Of a DNA stretch of 29,314 bases, positions 16,236-24,349 are shown one piece after another. Made by a program: the position numbers and the translations under genes. The stretch lies in the NCBI GenBank assembly GCA_002501535.1, contig DLTY01000048.1:19782-49095 (forward strand). Reading direction: 5' to 3'. Within the stretch, counting starts at the first letter, position 1; each line of letters starts with the position of its first letter. Source of the stretch: a bacterium UBP7_UBA7824 (GTDB lineage: Bacteria > UBP7 > UBA6624). Under the pieces are notes generated by a model, which saw only the letters and a list, made by a program, of their open reading frames with translations, ran no database searches and had not been told where the DNA came from.

Positions 16236-17522
16236 ATGCATGATGATCATGACGATGATATAAAAGGAATCTGGACTAGACGAGCTTTTTTGAAATCAGG
16301 TGGAATTGCTTTATTCAGTTTGGGAGTTGGCGGTAATCCACTTTTTATAAACAAAGCTGCAATTAATTCAAAAAATGATTTATTAAATCAAAATAAAACT
16401 CTTGTTACGATTTTTCAGAGAGGCGCCATGGATGGCTTAATGGCAGTCCCTAAATTAAATGATAAATATTTAATGAATGCACGACCAAGACTTTACATGA
16501 ATCCAGGTTCAAAAAATGATCCTGTATTAGATCTTGATAATGGTTTTGGTTTCCATCCATCATTAACGCCATTAATGGATTATTGGAAGGAAGGAAGTCT
16601 AGCTGTTGTGCATGGCATGGGAAGCCCTAACAAAACGAGAAGTCATTTTGATGCACAGGACTTTATGGAATCTGGTACACCCGGTGACAAGGGCACTAGC
16701 TCTGGTTGGTTGAATAGGGCTGTAGGTTTAATGGGTCATGAGTCACCAACCCCATTTCAATCAGTTGCCCTGACACCATCGTTACCCAAATCTTTTTATG
16801 GCGAAGAGTCAGCTTTGGCTATATCCGATTTAGATAATTTTGGACTCCCAAGCTATATAAACATTGGTAACATTGTTGGCAATACATTTGAATCTTTGTA
16901 CGAGGATACAACAAAAGAGATACTTAAAGACACAGCAGATGCTACATTCGAAGCCGTTGATCTTTTAGAGAAAATTAGACAGAAAGACTATGTCGCAACA
17001 TCAAAAGTTTCTTATCCAAATTCAAAATTAGGCAATTCTTTAAGGCAGATAGCACAGCTTATCAAAGCAGATGTTGGTTTAGAGGTTGCTTTTGCAGAAC
17101 AAGGAGGATGGGACACTCATGTACAGCAGGGAACCGCTCAAGGGTCTTTTGCCAATAACCTTAAAGATCTTTCTGAGTCTATTTCTGCATTTTGGGAAGA
17201 TTTAGGCCCATATCAAGACAGGGTTAATCTTATGACCATGACTGAATTTGGCAGAACTGTAAAGGAGAATGGCACTGGTGGCACTGATCATGGACGAGGT
17301 TCTTGCTTATTCGTATTAGGGCAAGATGTTGATGGTCAAAAAATTCATGGGCATGTTCCAACTTTGGCAAAAGAAAATCTTGAAGATGGTCGAGATCTTC
17401 CTGTCACGACAGATTTCAGAGCTATTTTCAGTGAAGTTGCAGGATCAACATTTGGTATTGCAGATGATGAAGAGCTGTTTCCAGGATGGGAAGGAGAGAG
17501 GGTTAAGCTTTTTAAAAGCTAA
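16236..17522 (+). CDS. Tat-exported DUF1501 family protein
   Basis: Protein of 428 residues in the DUF1501 family (PF07394), related to the alkaline phosphatase/sulfatase superfamily. The N-terminus has a twin-arginine signal, TRRAFLKSGG (R15, R16), followed by a hydrophobic stretch ending near 30. Tat export suggests that it folds, perhaps with a metal, before crossing. The first 8 residues are HDDHDDD-rich. Family motifs seen are FQRGAMDGL, SRSHFDAQDF-like TRSHFDAQDFMESG, GGWDTHVQQG, MTEFGRTVKENGTGGTDHG and the final GIADDEELFPGW. AAGGAGG at 16222-16228 gives a strong SD. It closes the operon before a strong terminator. Confidence 0.88.
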   Translation: MHDDHDDDIKGIWTRRAFLKSGGIALFSLGVGGNPLFINKAAINSKNDLLNQNKTLVTIFQRGAMDGLMAVPKLNDKYLMNARPRLYMNPGSKNDPVLDLDNGFGFHPSLTPLMDYWKEGSLAVVHGMGSPNKTRSHFDAQDFMESGTPGDKGTSSGWLNRAVGLMGHESPTPFQSVALTPSLPKSFYGEESALAISDLDNFGLPSYINIGNIVGNTFESLYEDTTKEILKDTADATFEAVDLLEKIRQKDYVATSKVSYPNSKLGNSLRQIAQLIKADVGLEVAFAEQGGWDTHVQQGTAQGSFANNLKDLSESISAFWEDLGPYQDRVNLMTMTEFGRTVKENGTGGTDHGRGSCLFVLGQDVDGQKIHGHVPTLAKENLEDGRDLPVTTDFRAIFSEVAGSTFGIADDEELFPGWEGERVKLFKS

Positions 17523-17526
17523 ATAC

Positions 17527-17548
17527 GTGGGCCTGTTTCCAGGCCCAC
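17527..17548. terminator. Bidirectional terminator hairpin
   Basis: A perfect 9-bp stem GTGGGCCTG/CAGGCCCAC with loop TTTC lies between the convergent DUF1501 and DUF378 genes, 5 bases past one stop and 11 before the other. There is no long T-run on either side, only ATTT-type tracts. It should stop transcription from both directions. Confidence 0.75.
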
Positions 17549-17558
17549 ACTAAAATCT

Positions 17559-17756
17559 TTATTTGTCTTCTGAGTTTGAGCAAGACCCACCACAATCTTT
17601 TATACAAATGATGGCAGAAACACCAACCAATATGTAAACGATTCGTTCAATGGATGCATTGAAGCCAAAAATCATATTGACTAAATTAATGTCAAATGCG
17701 TGTAGTCCCCAATTCAAACCACCAACGATCAAAAGTATCTGTGCTAACTTTTTCAT
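17559..17756 (-). CDS. DUF378 small membrane protein
   Basis: A 65-residue protein with two hydrophobic segments (about 4-17 and 40-52) and the DUF378 hallmark LLIVGGLNWGLHAF. Function is unknown in the family. The start ATG 17756 is chosen for the strong SD AAGGAGG; an in-frame ATG further upstream (17792) would place a long leader before it. The C-terminal tail is unusual in having three cysteines (CIKDCGGSC). It is preceded by an AT-rich hairpin that ends the hydrolase transcript, so it may have its own promoter. Confidence 0.8.
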   Translation of the reverse strand: MKKLAQILLIVGGLNWGLHAFDINLVNMIFGFNASIERIVYILVGVSAIICIKDCGGSCSNSEDK

Positions 17757-17805
17757 TAAATATCCTCCTTGTAAAACAAATATTTGAAACAAATTGTAAC
17801 GCTGG

Positions 17806-17830
17806 AAAAATAATATATTTATATATTATT
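17806..17830 (-). terminator. AT-only hairpin with T-run after hydrolase gene
   Basis: On the minus strand a perfect 9-bp stem (AATAATATA/TATATTATT, loop 4) begins two bases into the hydrolase stop codon region and runs into TTTTT. The layout is that of an intrinsic terminator but the stem is made only of A-T pairs, so termination would be weak. Confidence 0.4.
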
Positions 17831-18731
17831 ACTTTAAGTGCTTGTTAAAAAAAGCAACAAAATGATCGTTTATGTTCTCGTTTTCCATGTTTTCTTGCAA
17901 TTTCAAAATACATTCAATATTCAATTCATCCATTTTTTCTTTAAGCATAAAGCCAAACTTTGGATGATGAATGTAAACATGTCCCGGTGAATTTTGCGGC
18001 AAAGGGTCATTTCTTTGTCCATAATAAAGCAAAACCGGAGCATCACCCACATTTAGGTGATTGATAGGAGATGCCCATTCAAACCATGGATGAAATTTGG
18101 GATTTTCGATATGTTCAAAAGAATTCATGCCGTGGTGATTCATGCCAAAAAGCTCATACAACGGTTGGTCTATTACGTTGGTGTCAAACATTTTCGAGAT
18201 AACCCTCGGGTCTAGTGTTGTTTGTGCTCCAATTGCAACAACAGCTTGAACCTTTGCTGAGACCCTATGTGGAAAAATGTTTCTAGGATTGTCTCTTGTG
18301 TTTGAGTCATCATTGAATCCCAACCACAATGATATGGCCCCGCCTGCTGACCCTCCAATAGCACCAAACTGTTCTGGATTGAGGTTAAAAACACCAGATA
18401 GGCTTCTTAAGAACTGTATTGCAGCACCTGCGTCTTGCATTTGAGCTGGAAATGGGGCCTGCCAGGTTAATCTGTAATTGACTGCAGCAACAGATATTTT
18501 GTTTTCGAGTAGTTGTTCTAGCAAATTGGGGTTGATTGTTTTTTTGTCCCCTCCCTTAAAGCCGCCGCCATGAAAGTAAATGACCAAAGGTGTTGGTTCC
18601 TGCGATTCAGCAAGCCATAAATCTAGCTCGGTTCTTTGGAACAGGTTGAAACTGTAGTTGATATTTTCATGATCTGGTTTTAGAGACTGTGAAGAAAACA
18701 GCGCCAAAAAACAAAAAAATGAAAATATCAT
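17829..18731 (-). CDS. Secreted alpha/beta hydrolase (HSL/BD-FAE-like esterase)
   Basis: Protein of 300 residues. A short N-terminal hydrophobic segment (about 1-15, ending near FSSQS) suggests export. The oxyanion motif is FHGGGFKGGD, the nucleophile elbow GGSAGG, the acid probably the Asp of GQRNDPLP, and the base probably the His of NDHFVAFF near the C-terminus. The HGGG motif places it with hormone-sensitive lipase-like or feruloyl-esterase-like carboxylesterases; its ester substrate is unknown. The ATG lies inside the EF-G-like stop codon (ATGA 18728-18731), so it is co-translated with that gene, an unexpected pairing. Confidence 0.82.
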   Translation of the reverse strand: MIFSFFCFLALFSSQSLKPDHENINYSFNLFQRTELDLWLAESQEPTPLVIYFHGGGFKGGDKKTINPNLLEQLLENKISVAAVNYRLTWQAPFPAQMQDAGAAIQFLRSLSGVFNLNPEQFGAIGGSAGGAISLWLGFNDDSNTRDNPRNIFPHRVSAKVQAVVAIGAQTTLDPRVISKMFDTNVIDQPLYELFGMNHHGMNSFEHIENPKFHPWFEWASPINHLNVGDAPVLLYYGQRNDPLPQNSPGHVYIHHPKFGFMLKEKMDELNIECILKLQENMENENINDHFVAFFNKHLK

Positions 18732-20674
18732 TTATTTGCAGCTTCATTTGCTGCAATTACTTTTTTCGTTTGATCTGCTGGTAGAGGTTCGTATGTGTGA
18801 AACTCCATATCAAAAAAACCATCACCTTTTGCAATAGATCTTAAGGTGTTGTCGTATTTATACATTTCCATTAAAGGGACTTCAGCCTTGATCACTGTCA
18901 AGCCTTGTCCGCTTGCATCTTGGCCCAATATCCTTCCTCTTCTTGCGTTAAGGTCTCCAATAATTTCACCCATTAAATTGTCTGGAACAGTTATATTTAC
19001 CTTGTAAATTGGTTCAAGTATTATTTTTTGACACTGGCTTTCTAGCATTCTGAAACATTGCAATCCTGCTATTTGAAAAGATATATCATTTGAATCAACA
19101 TCATGTGTTTTTCCATCAAAAACAGACACTTCTATATCTACAACTTGGGTTCCAATCAAAGAACCCTTCTCCATGCCTTGAGAAACTCCTTTCTCTACAG
19201 AGCTTATAAATTTTTTAGGTATTTTTCCACCAACAATATTATCCTCAAACTTAAAGCCTTCATCTCGCATCAAAGGGGTAACCTTTAATGCACATTCACC
19301 GAATTGACCAGAACCACCAGATTGTTTTTTATGTCGATATGTTGCACTTCCTGTGCCTGTGAAGGTTTCTTTGTAAGGTATTTTTGGAGCTGATGCTATT
19401 GCTTTAACTCCAAATTCATTTTGTGCCCTTGAGGACAGGACAGAAAGCTGTATTTCTCCAAAGCACTCAATAACATTTTGGTGTGTTTCTGATTTGTAGC
19501 CATAAACAACTGCAGGATCCTCCCTCAAGAGTGTTTTTATTGCGTCACTTACTTTAGTTGCATCTTTTTCTGTTTCTGAATCGATTGCCTCCCATGATGT
19601 TGGCTTTGGAAAAGGTATATCATTGAGCTTTCCCCCTTTGCCAAGAGTGTCTCCACCTAGTGCACTTTTTAATTTAACAAGTGCAACAATGTCTCCAGCC
19701 TCTACGCAATCAACACCTTCTCTATCTCCAATATTCACCTTGTAAAGCTGTGTCAATCTTTCGTTATCTGCATTACGACTATTCTTCAAGGTGTCTCCTT
19801 TGTTTATTTTGCCGGAAGCAACTCTTGCATATTGAACCTCACCCATTTTTCCTTCATGGCGCGTTTTGAATATCTGTAAGGCAGGTTCCGGTTTGCCTAA
19901 AAGTCCAGATCTTTCTGAAAAAATGGAATTTTTTGGACCCGGAAATAGATTTCCGATAGTGTTTGCTAGGCTTTCTGTACCTTTTTGTGAAATGGATGAA
20001 TAAAAAAGAACTGGAACTATTTCTGACTTCAAAACACCATTTGCAAAAGCTTGTTTAAGCTTATCAAAAGGTAGTTCATCACCTTCGAAATATGCTTCCA
20101 TTAATTCCTCATCCTGTTCGACAACTTTTTCTAGCAATGATTCTGGAAGATCAGAACCTTCTGCAAGTAGTTCAGTTGGCTCATCAAAATCATTTCCGCT
20201 ATTGATATTTGTTTGAAATGGAACTACGGAATCAACTCCAAAATCTTGCCAGCAATCAGCATTGGCATTGGCATTATCCATCCTTGAAACAACAACCATG
20301 ACCGGTAGCTTTAAAGATTGAGCCTCTGCTAATAATCTCTTGGAGGCCATATCTACTCCCACAGTCGGATCAATGACAAGCAAAGCAGCATCTGCAACTG
20401 CCAAACCAGCAGTCCTGTCACATCGAAAATCATTTGCTCCTGGAGTGTCGATCATTTGGAATCTATAATTTCCAAAATCAAAACAAGCCGGACAGAGGAA
20501 TAGGCTCATTTTCCTATCCTTTTCCTCCTGATGAACAGCAATTCTGCTTGTTCCTTTTTGCAATTCACCAAGCCTGGTCACTGCTCCAGCTTTAAAAGCC
20601 ATTGATTCAATTAATAGAGTTTTACCAACTCCAAGATTTCCTATAACTGCGATTGTTCTTGTTTCTTTTGACAT
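18728..20674 (-). CDS. Elongation factor G-like GTPase (EF-G type 2 paralogue)
   Basis: Translational GTPase with EF-G architecture, 648 residues, shorter than the usual 690-700. G1 is GNLGVGKT (12-19) instead of GHIDAGKTT; switch II is DTPGANDF (76-83), with Ala where canonical EF-G has the catalytic His of DTPGH; G4 is SRMD (130-133) instead of NKMD. Domains II to V follow, with late blocks such as FGECALKVTP, GGKIPKKFISSVEKG and GEIIGDLNARRGRILG typical of EF-G. These changes fit the EF-G-like paralogue group rather than the housekeeping factor. Its role is not established; it may act in recycling or under stress. No SD is visible, and a -10-like TAGAAT lies 9 nt upstream of the ATG. Confidence 0.88.
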   Translation of the reverse strand: MSKETRTIAVIGNLGVGKTLLIESMAFKAGAVTRLGELQKGTSRIAVHQEEKDRKMSLFLCPACFDFGNYRFQMIDTPGANDFRCDRTAGLAVADAALLVIDPTVGVDMASKRLLAEAQSLKLPVMVVVSRMDNANANADCWQDFGVDSVVPFQTNINSGNDFDEPTELLAEGSDLPESLLEKVVEQDEELMEAYFEGDELPFDKLKQAFANGVLKSEIVPVLFYSSISQKGTESLANTIGNLFPGPKNSIFSERSGLLGKPEPALQIFKTRHEGKMGEVQYARVASGKINKGDTLKNSRNADNERLTQLYKVNIGDREGVDCVEAGDIVALVKLKSALGGDTLGKGGKLNDIPFPKPTSWEAIDSETEKDATKVSDAIKTLLREDPAVVYGYKSETHQNVIECFGEIQLSVLSSRAQNEFGVKAIASAPKIPYKETFTGTGSATYRHKKQSGGSGQFGECALKVTPLMRDEGFKFEDNIVGGKIPKKFISSVEKGVSQGMEKGSLIGTQVVDIEVSVFDGKTHDVDSNDISFQIAGLQCFRMLESQCQKIILEPIYKVNITVPDNLMGEIIGDLNARRGRILGQDASGQGLTVIKAEVPLMEMYKYDNTLRSIAKGDGFFDMEFHTYEPLPADQTKKVIAANEAANK

Positions 20675-20688
20675 AATAAGAATATTCT

Positions 20689-20710
20689 AAAAAAATTATT
20701 TAATTTTTTT
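20689..20710. repeat. AT-only inverted repeat after M28 gene
   Basis: AAAAAAATTA-TT-TAATTTTTTT is a perfect 10-bp inverted repeat starting at the first base of the M28 peptidase stop codon on the minus strand. It lies in the 35-base gap before the EF-G-like gene. It could be a weak terminator or an UP-like AT-rich promoter element. Confidence 0.3.
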
Positions 20711-22062
20711 TAATTTTCAGGTGTTTCGATATTGGCAAGAGACCAGGTTAATGCTGCAATATGAGCCAAACCTTCCTTGAATTCATTCTCATCAATTTTG
20801 TCCAATGTGTCTGAAGGGGCATGATGGTAATCAAAATACCTTACCCCAATGTTTCTTAAACCGATTAAAAGAACACCATGCTCTCTCATTGGGCCAATAT
20901 CAACACCACTGCCTTCTCCTATTAGATCCAAACCTGTTCCAGCCAATATGTTTTTAAGCATTTCTTTTTGCGTTTCATTACCTTCAGCAACCCATCCATT
21001 TGGCTTTTCAGCACCAAGATCCGATTCAATTGCAGCAAATGTATTTTCACCATATTCTTTTGAGTATTCAATTCCGCCTCTTGCACCATTTTCTTCATTG
21101 GTCCAAAGTATTGCTCTAATGGTTCTTTTTGGCTTTAAACCTAGTTTTTTGATTATGCTTAAAGTTTCCATTGCATGAACAACTCCAGCACCGTCATCAA
21201 AGGCTCCATGACCAACATCCCAGGCATCAAGATGTCCTGAAACCACAACTACTTCATCAGGATACTTGCTTCCTTTAATTTCACCGATGACATTATGTGA
21301 GAGCGCATCAGGATAAGTTTTTGCTGAAAGTTTCATTTGAACCCTTATTGGAATGTTCATTTCCTGCATTTTAGCCATTGCCATAGCATCCTCAATCGTT
21401 ACAGCCCCATAAGGTATTTTTTTATACTTGTTTGAATAACCCATTCCACCTGTATGTGGAGTGTTCAAGCTGTTTATGGTAATTGACCTCAATAAAGCAC
21501 CAACAGCACCATGTTTTGCTGCTTCTATCGCTCCTGAATACCTAAACCTTGAAACCGCTCCATAACCCTCTAGTGAACTCTCTGGCATTGGGATATTAAA
21601 AAGAACTATCTTACCTGCAACATCAGAATTTAATTCTTCTACGCTATTGACCACAACAACATCAGCTACTATAGGCTCGATTTCATTTTCTTTATTTAAG
21701 GTTGCTACAGATCCACCAAAAGAAAGAAAGCTCATCTTTTTTAGATAAGGCTGTACAAGAAATAAAGACTCCTCATTTCTTTCCCAATGAGGGACCATCA
21801 CTTCTTGCAAAAAAGATTCAATGCCTTCCTCTTCAAAGGATTTTTTACCCCAAACTACAGCCTCCTCCAAGCCTTTACTTCCTGAAAGCCTGTGTCCTAT
21901 AGTTAGACATAATTCAGCTAATTTATTCATTGAGTCATTTTCACCAAGAGCCATTTTTTTAATTTTTGAAATATTATTTTCCATCGTGTTTTCCTCCATA
22001 GAAATTAGATTGAATGTCAATAAGAATGTTAAAGCAAAAAGCATAATTTTTTTATTTAGCAT
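20710..22062 (-). CDS. M28 family zinc aminopeptidase/carboxypeptidase with PA domain
   Basis: Exported peptidase of 450 residues like carboxypeptidase Q. An N-terminal signal peptide (about 1-22) is followed by a cap region, a PA-type insert (about 130-250), and a catalytic domain. Probable zinc ligands and catalytic acids are H277 in SGHLDAWDVG, D289 or D290 in FDDGAG, E323-E324 in TNEENG, D348 in ESDLGAE and H413 or H414 in DYHHAPSDT. It should trim peptides in the periplasm. The ATG 22062 has GGAGGG upstream and overlaps the end of the EF-hand gene by 11 bases, so the two are coupled. Confidence 0.9.
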   Translation of the reverse strand: MLNKKIMLFALTFLLTFNLISMEENTMENNISKIKKMALGENDSMNKLAELCLTIGHRLSGSKGLEEAVVWGKKSFEEEGIESFLQEVMVPHWERNEESLFLVQPYLKKMSFLSFGGSVATLNKENEIEPIVADVVVVNSVEELNSDVAGKIVLFNIPMPESSLEGYGAVSRFRYSGAIEAAKHGAVGALLRSITINSLNTPHTGGMGYSNKYKKIPYGAVTIEDAMAMAKMQEMNIPIRVQMKLSAKTYPDALSHNVIGEIKGSKYPDEVVVVSGHLDAWDVGHGAFDDGAGVVHAMETLSIIKKLGLKPKRTIRAILWTNEENGARGGIEYSKEYGENTFAAIESDLGAEKPNGWVAEGNETQKEMLKNILAGTGLDLIGEGSGVDIGPMREHGVLLIGLRNIGVRYFDYHHAPSDTLDKIDENEFKEGLAHIAALTWSLANIETPEN

Positions 22063-23185
22063 AAATTTCCCTCCGCGAAAGCGACATGTCGTTATTTTTA
22101 TCTATTTTTTGAAAGTTCTCCAAGGACAAACCACTTTCATTCAATGTTAGCTCATCATCGTTGTTTTTATCCATTTTTCCAAAGTAAAAAATTAATTTCC
22201 CTTCTTTGAATTTGTCGTACCTTGTAAAACCCATAAGAAGATCTTGGATTTCATTAAATTCAAGTTCAAAATTTTGATTTAAATCCATTGTTTCGAAGAT
22301 GTAAAGAAAACCTTCAAGGTCTCCAACCTCAAATAAATCTAATGTTTGTGAGTAATCGCTATCAAAAAGAATGAAAAAAGATTCTTCTGGCAACTTGTTT
22401 GCTCCAAGGCATAACCTTTTTGCAAAATCACTATATTCGTTATTGGTAATTTTATTGTCGCCATTTTTGTCTAAGGCTATTAATATAGGCAACATCTCTG
22501 CTGATGTTGTTTCAAATGGCTCTGGTCCCATCGATTTAATCATATCCATGAAAACAAGTGTAATTAAGCCCGAGCCTTTCATTACGTATTCTTCAATTTG
22601 AATCTTTCCATCCATATTTTGATCGTGTGTTTCCAGATTTCTTTTGGATGGGTTTGTAAATGTTGGATAAAGCGACATGAGATCAGCATGAAAAAAGCCG
22701 ATAGCATCTTCGACTTGAAGATATTCTGCTGTTTTGTTGATGTCGTATTCATAAAATGATATATTGTCGTCCATGTCAAAATCAAGTATTGCAAACATCA
22801 TCATTGCCTCAGGTAAAAATTGCTCAACTATTTTCCATTCCTTGTAAGAAATCAATCCATTCTGATCTTCATCAAGCCAGTCTTTCAGATTTTTTTGGAA
22901 CAAAAATTCATTTAGAGATATTTGGTTGTTGTTGCTTTCATCCATATCATTGAAATCAAGAGCAAAAATATTTAATTCTTGTTTAGAAAGAAAGCAATCT
23001 TTGTTTTTATCTTTTCTTAAAAACTCTTCTCTAATAACCTTGCTTCCTTCGTCTTCATTCGAGAAGTTTGCGTCGCACCTGTAAAGGTTTTTGTAAGGTT
23101 GTAGATAGTCCTCAACATCTTGATGTTTGTAAGGGTTTATTTGTGGTTTAAATATTAAAAAAAATGTTAGTAAAATCGCAAACAT
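22052..23185 (-). CDS. Secreted protein with ten EF-hand loops
   Basis: Protein of 377 residues with a hydrophobic N-terminus (about 1-13, signal or anchor). It holds ten 12-residue calcium-binding loops, each with Asp at position 1 and Glu at 12, at about 59, 82, 105, 135, 188, 239, 275, 301, 339 and 362. Clear examples are DEDQNGLISYKE, DQNMDGKIQIEE and DKNGDNKITNNE. The spacing is irregular (23, 23, 30, 53, 51, 36, 26, 38 and 23 residues), with helical-looking segments between. No other domain is recognised. It probably binds several calcium ions outside the cytoplasm. It overlaps the M28 peptidase gene. No SD is seen; a TATAAT lies 9 nt upstream of the ATG. Confidence 0.85.
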   Translation of the reverse strand: MFAILLTFFLIFKPQINPYKHQDVEDYLQPYKNLYRCDANFSNEDEGSKVIREEFLRKDKNKDCFLSKQELNIFALDFNDMDESNNNQISLNEFLFQKNLKDWLDEDQNGLISYKEWKIVEQFLPEAMMMFAILDFDMDDNISFYEYDINKTAEYLQVEDAIGFFHADLMSLYPTFTNPSKRNLETHDQNMDGKIQIEEYVMKGSGLITLVFMDMIKSMGPEPFETTSAEMLPILIALDKNGDNKITNNEYSDFAKRLCLGANKLPEESFFILFDSDYSQTLDLFEVGDLEGFLYIFETMDLNQNFELEFNEIQDLLMGFTRYDKFKEGKLIFYFGKMDKNNDDELTLNESGLSLENFQKIDKNNDMSLSRREIYAK

Positions 23186-23194
23186 AACAGTTTG

Positions 23195-23200
23195 ATTATA
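23195..23200 (-). promoter_or_regulatory. -10 box TATAAT for EF-hand/M28/EF-G operon
   Basis: A perfect TATAAT on the minus strand lies 9 bases before the EF-hand ATG (23185), right after the terminator-like hairpin of the upstream porin gene. It would start the transcript about at the ATG, giving a leaderless message. No good -35 is visible at the expected spacing. Confidence 0.45.
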
Positions 23201-23209
23201 AGTGTTGGT

Positions 23210-23231
23210 AAAGGGGGCACATGCCCCCTTT
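23210..23231 (-). terminator. Strong GC hairpin after porin gene
   Basis: A perfect 9-bp stem AAAGGGGGC/GCCCCCTTT with a 4-nt loop lies 20 bases past the porin stop codon. On the minus strand it ends in TTT within the stem but is not followed by a T-run; on the plus strand ACTTTTTT follows. It most likely ends the porin transcript. Confidence 0.65.
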
Positions 23232-23250
23232 ACTTTTTTAGGAAATATTT

Positions 23251-24171
23251 TTAGAACTTAAGCGCAAAGCACAGGCTTGTGGTATCTGTTTCTGTGCCGT
23301 CTGTGTCATCAGTTTCAAAAGCCAATGCAGCATGAACTGTGTCATTGATCTTTGTTTGAATACCCATGATCATGTTCTTGGTTTCACTGCTGTCGGTTGT
23401 GTCTTTGTTTCTGACAAACAAAGTTACACCATCTGTCATAGCAACAGAAAGGTCAAACCATGTACCTTCTCTTGTTGTTGTGGTTGTTGCTAATGTTGTA
23501 TCATCTGTATTGTCGATTTCGCCGTCAGCAAAACCGTAACCAAAGGTGAATGATCCTGCTTTGTATGCAAGATGTCCCAGCATGAGAGATGTATCATCAT
23601 CAGCTGCACCATGTGATCCGCTTTCAGACAATAGGCTGAAGGTAATTGCATCTGAAAGTTCATGTTGCATAAAGAATCCAATTACGCCTTCTTCACCTTC
23701 TGCTGATTTACCATTCTCTCCACTTGTCATGTAAACCTTCATACCTTTATTGAAGAGCCAGTCAGTTTGAAGTTGTAAACCCATGTCCTGGGAAGCTATC
23801 CATTTTTCAGAATCTGGAGTTGATTTATAGATGAATCTTCTTCCGCTGAATTTATCTTCCATGCTGTTCCATGGTTTCCCAAATTGACCAAAAGTCAATT
23901 TACCCATGCTTGTTTTAGTTGTTACGTAAGCATATTTAACATAAGGGTCCATGTAGTCTCGGTCAGAGTATTTTCCATCAAGCGTAAGTCTGTAAGTTGT
24001 GTTGTCTCCAGCATCGCCTTTAAAGTTCACTCTGCCTCTCCATATGTCCCATTCAGTTCCAGCATCAGCCATGTCCATTCTGAAGAATATCTCACCGCTT
24101 GCAGCTGGTGCTGCATTTAAATTAATTGGCAAAGTTGCCAAGATTGTTAGTACTACCAACAATTTTTTCAT
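23251..24171 (-). CDS. Small outer-membrane porin-like beta-barrel protein
   Basis: Exported protein of 306 residues. It has a clear signal peptide (about 1-20, cleavage near LNAAPAA) and alternating beta-strand patterns, for example FEFRM-like IFFRMDM, TYRLTLDGKY and KLTFGQFGKPW. The C-terminal Phe after an alternating strand (LCFALKF) is the signal for outer-membrane assembly. The body resembles general or phosphate-selective porins (Porin_4/OprP type). An Asp/Thr-rich low-complexity loop occurs near 221-238. AAGGAGG precedes the ATG by 10 bases. It lies between the transferrin-like gene and the EF-hand operon, with hairpins on both sides. Its cargo is not known. Confidence 0.75.
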   Translation of the reverse strand: MKKLLVVLTILATLPINLNAAPAASGEIFFRMDMADAGTEWDIWRGRVNFKGDAGDNTTYRLTLDGKYSDRDYMDPYVKYAYVTTKTSMGKLTFGQFGKPWNSMEDKFSGRRFIYKSTPDSEKWIASQDMGLQLQTDWLFNKGMKVYMTSGENGKSAEGEEGVIGFFMQHELSDAITFSLLSESGSHGAADDDTSLMLGHLAYKAGSFTFGYGFADGEIDNTDDTTLATTTTTREGTWFDLSVAMTDGVTLFVRNKDTTDSSETKNMIMGIQTKINDTVHAALAFETDDTDGTETDTTSLCFALKF

Positions 24172-24300
24172 TATTCAAAAACCTCCTTAAGTTTTTTAGT
24201 TATGAGAGTTACCCTTGTTTCCTCTCTTGTTCGGATTTTATTTTTTAACTCCTTAATGGTTGTATCAAAAAAGTAAATAGAAACCCAATTAAACAATTTT

Positions 24301-24324
24301 TAGGGGAGACACCTGTCTCCCCTA
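24301..24324 (-). terminator. Strong GC hairpin after transferrin-like gene
   Basis: TAGGGGAGAC-ACCT-GTCTCCCCTA is a perfect 10-bp stem 26 bases beyond the stop codon of the transferrin-like gene. On the minus strand an A-run rather than a T-run follows. It is probably a terminator or a 3'-end stabiliser. A separate palindrome ATAGCGCTAT lies at 24332-24341 between stop and hairpin. Confidence 0.6.
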
Positions 24325-24349
24325 GGGTTTTATAGCGCTATGCACTAAT

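Noticed and set aside
23400..23560. Asp/Thr-rich repeats in the porin gene as a real DNA repeat
   Set aside because: They are short runs of similar codons in one surface-loop segment, without a regular repeat unit.
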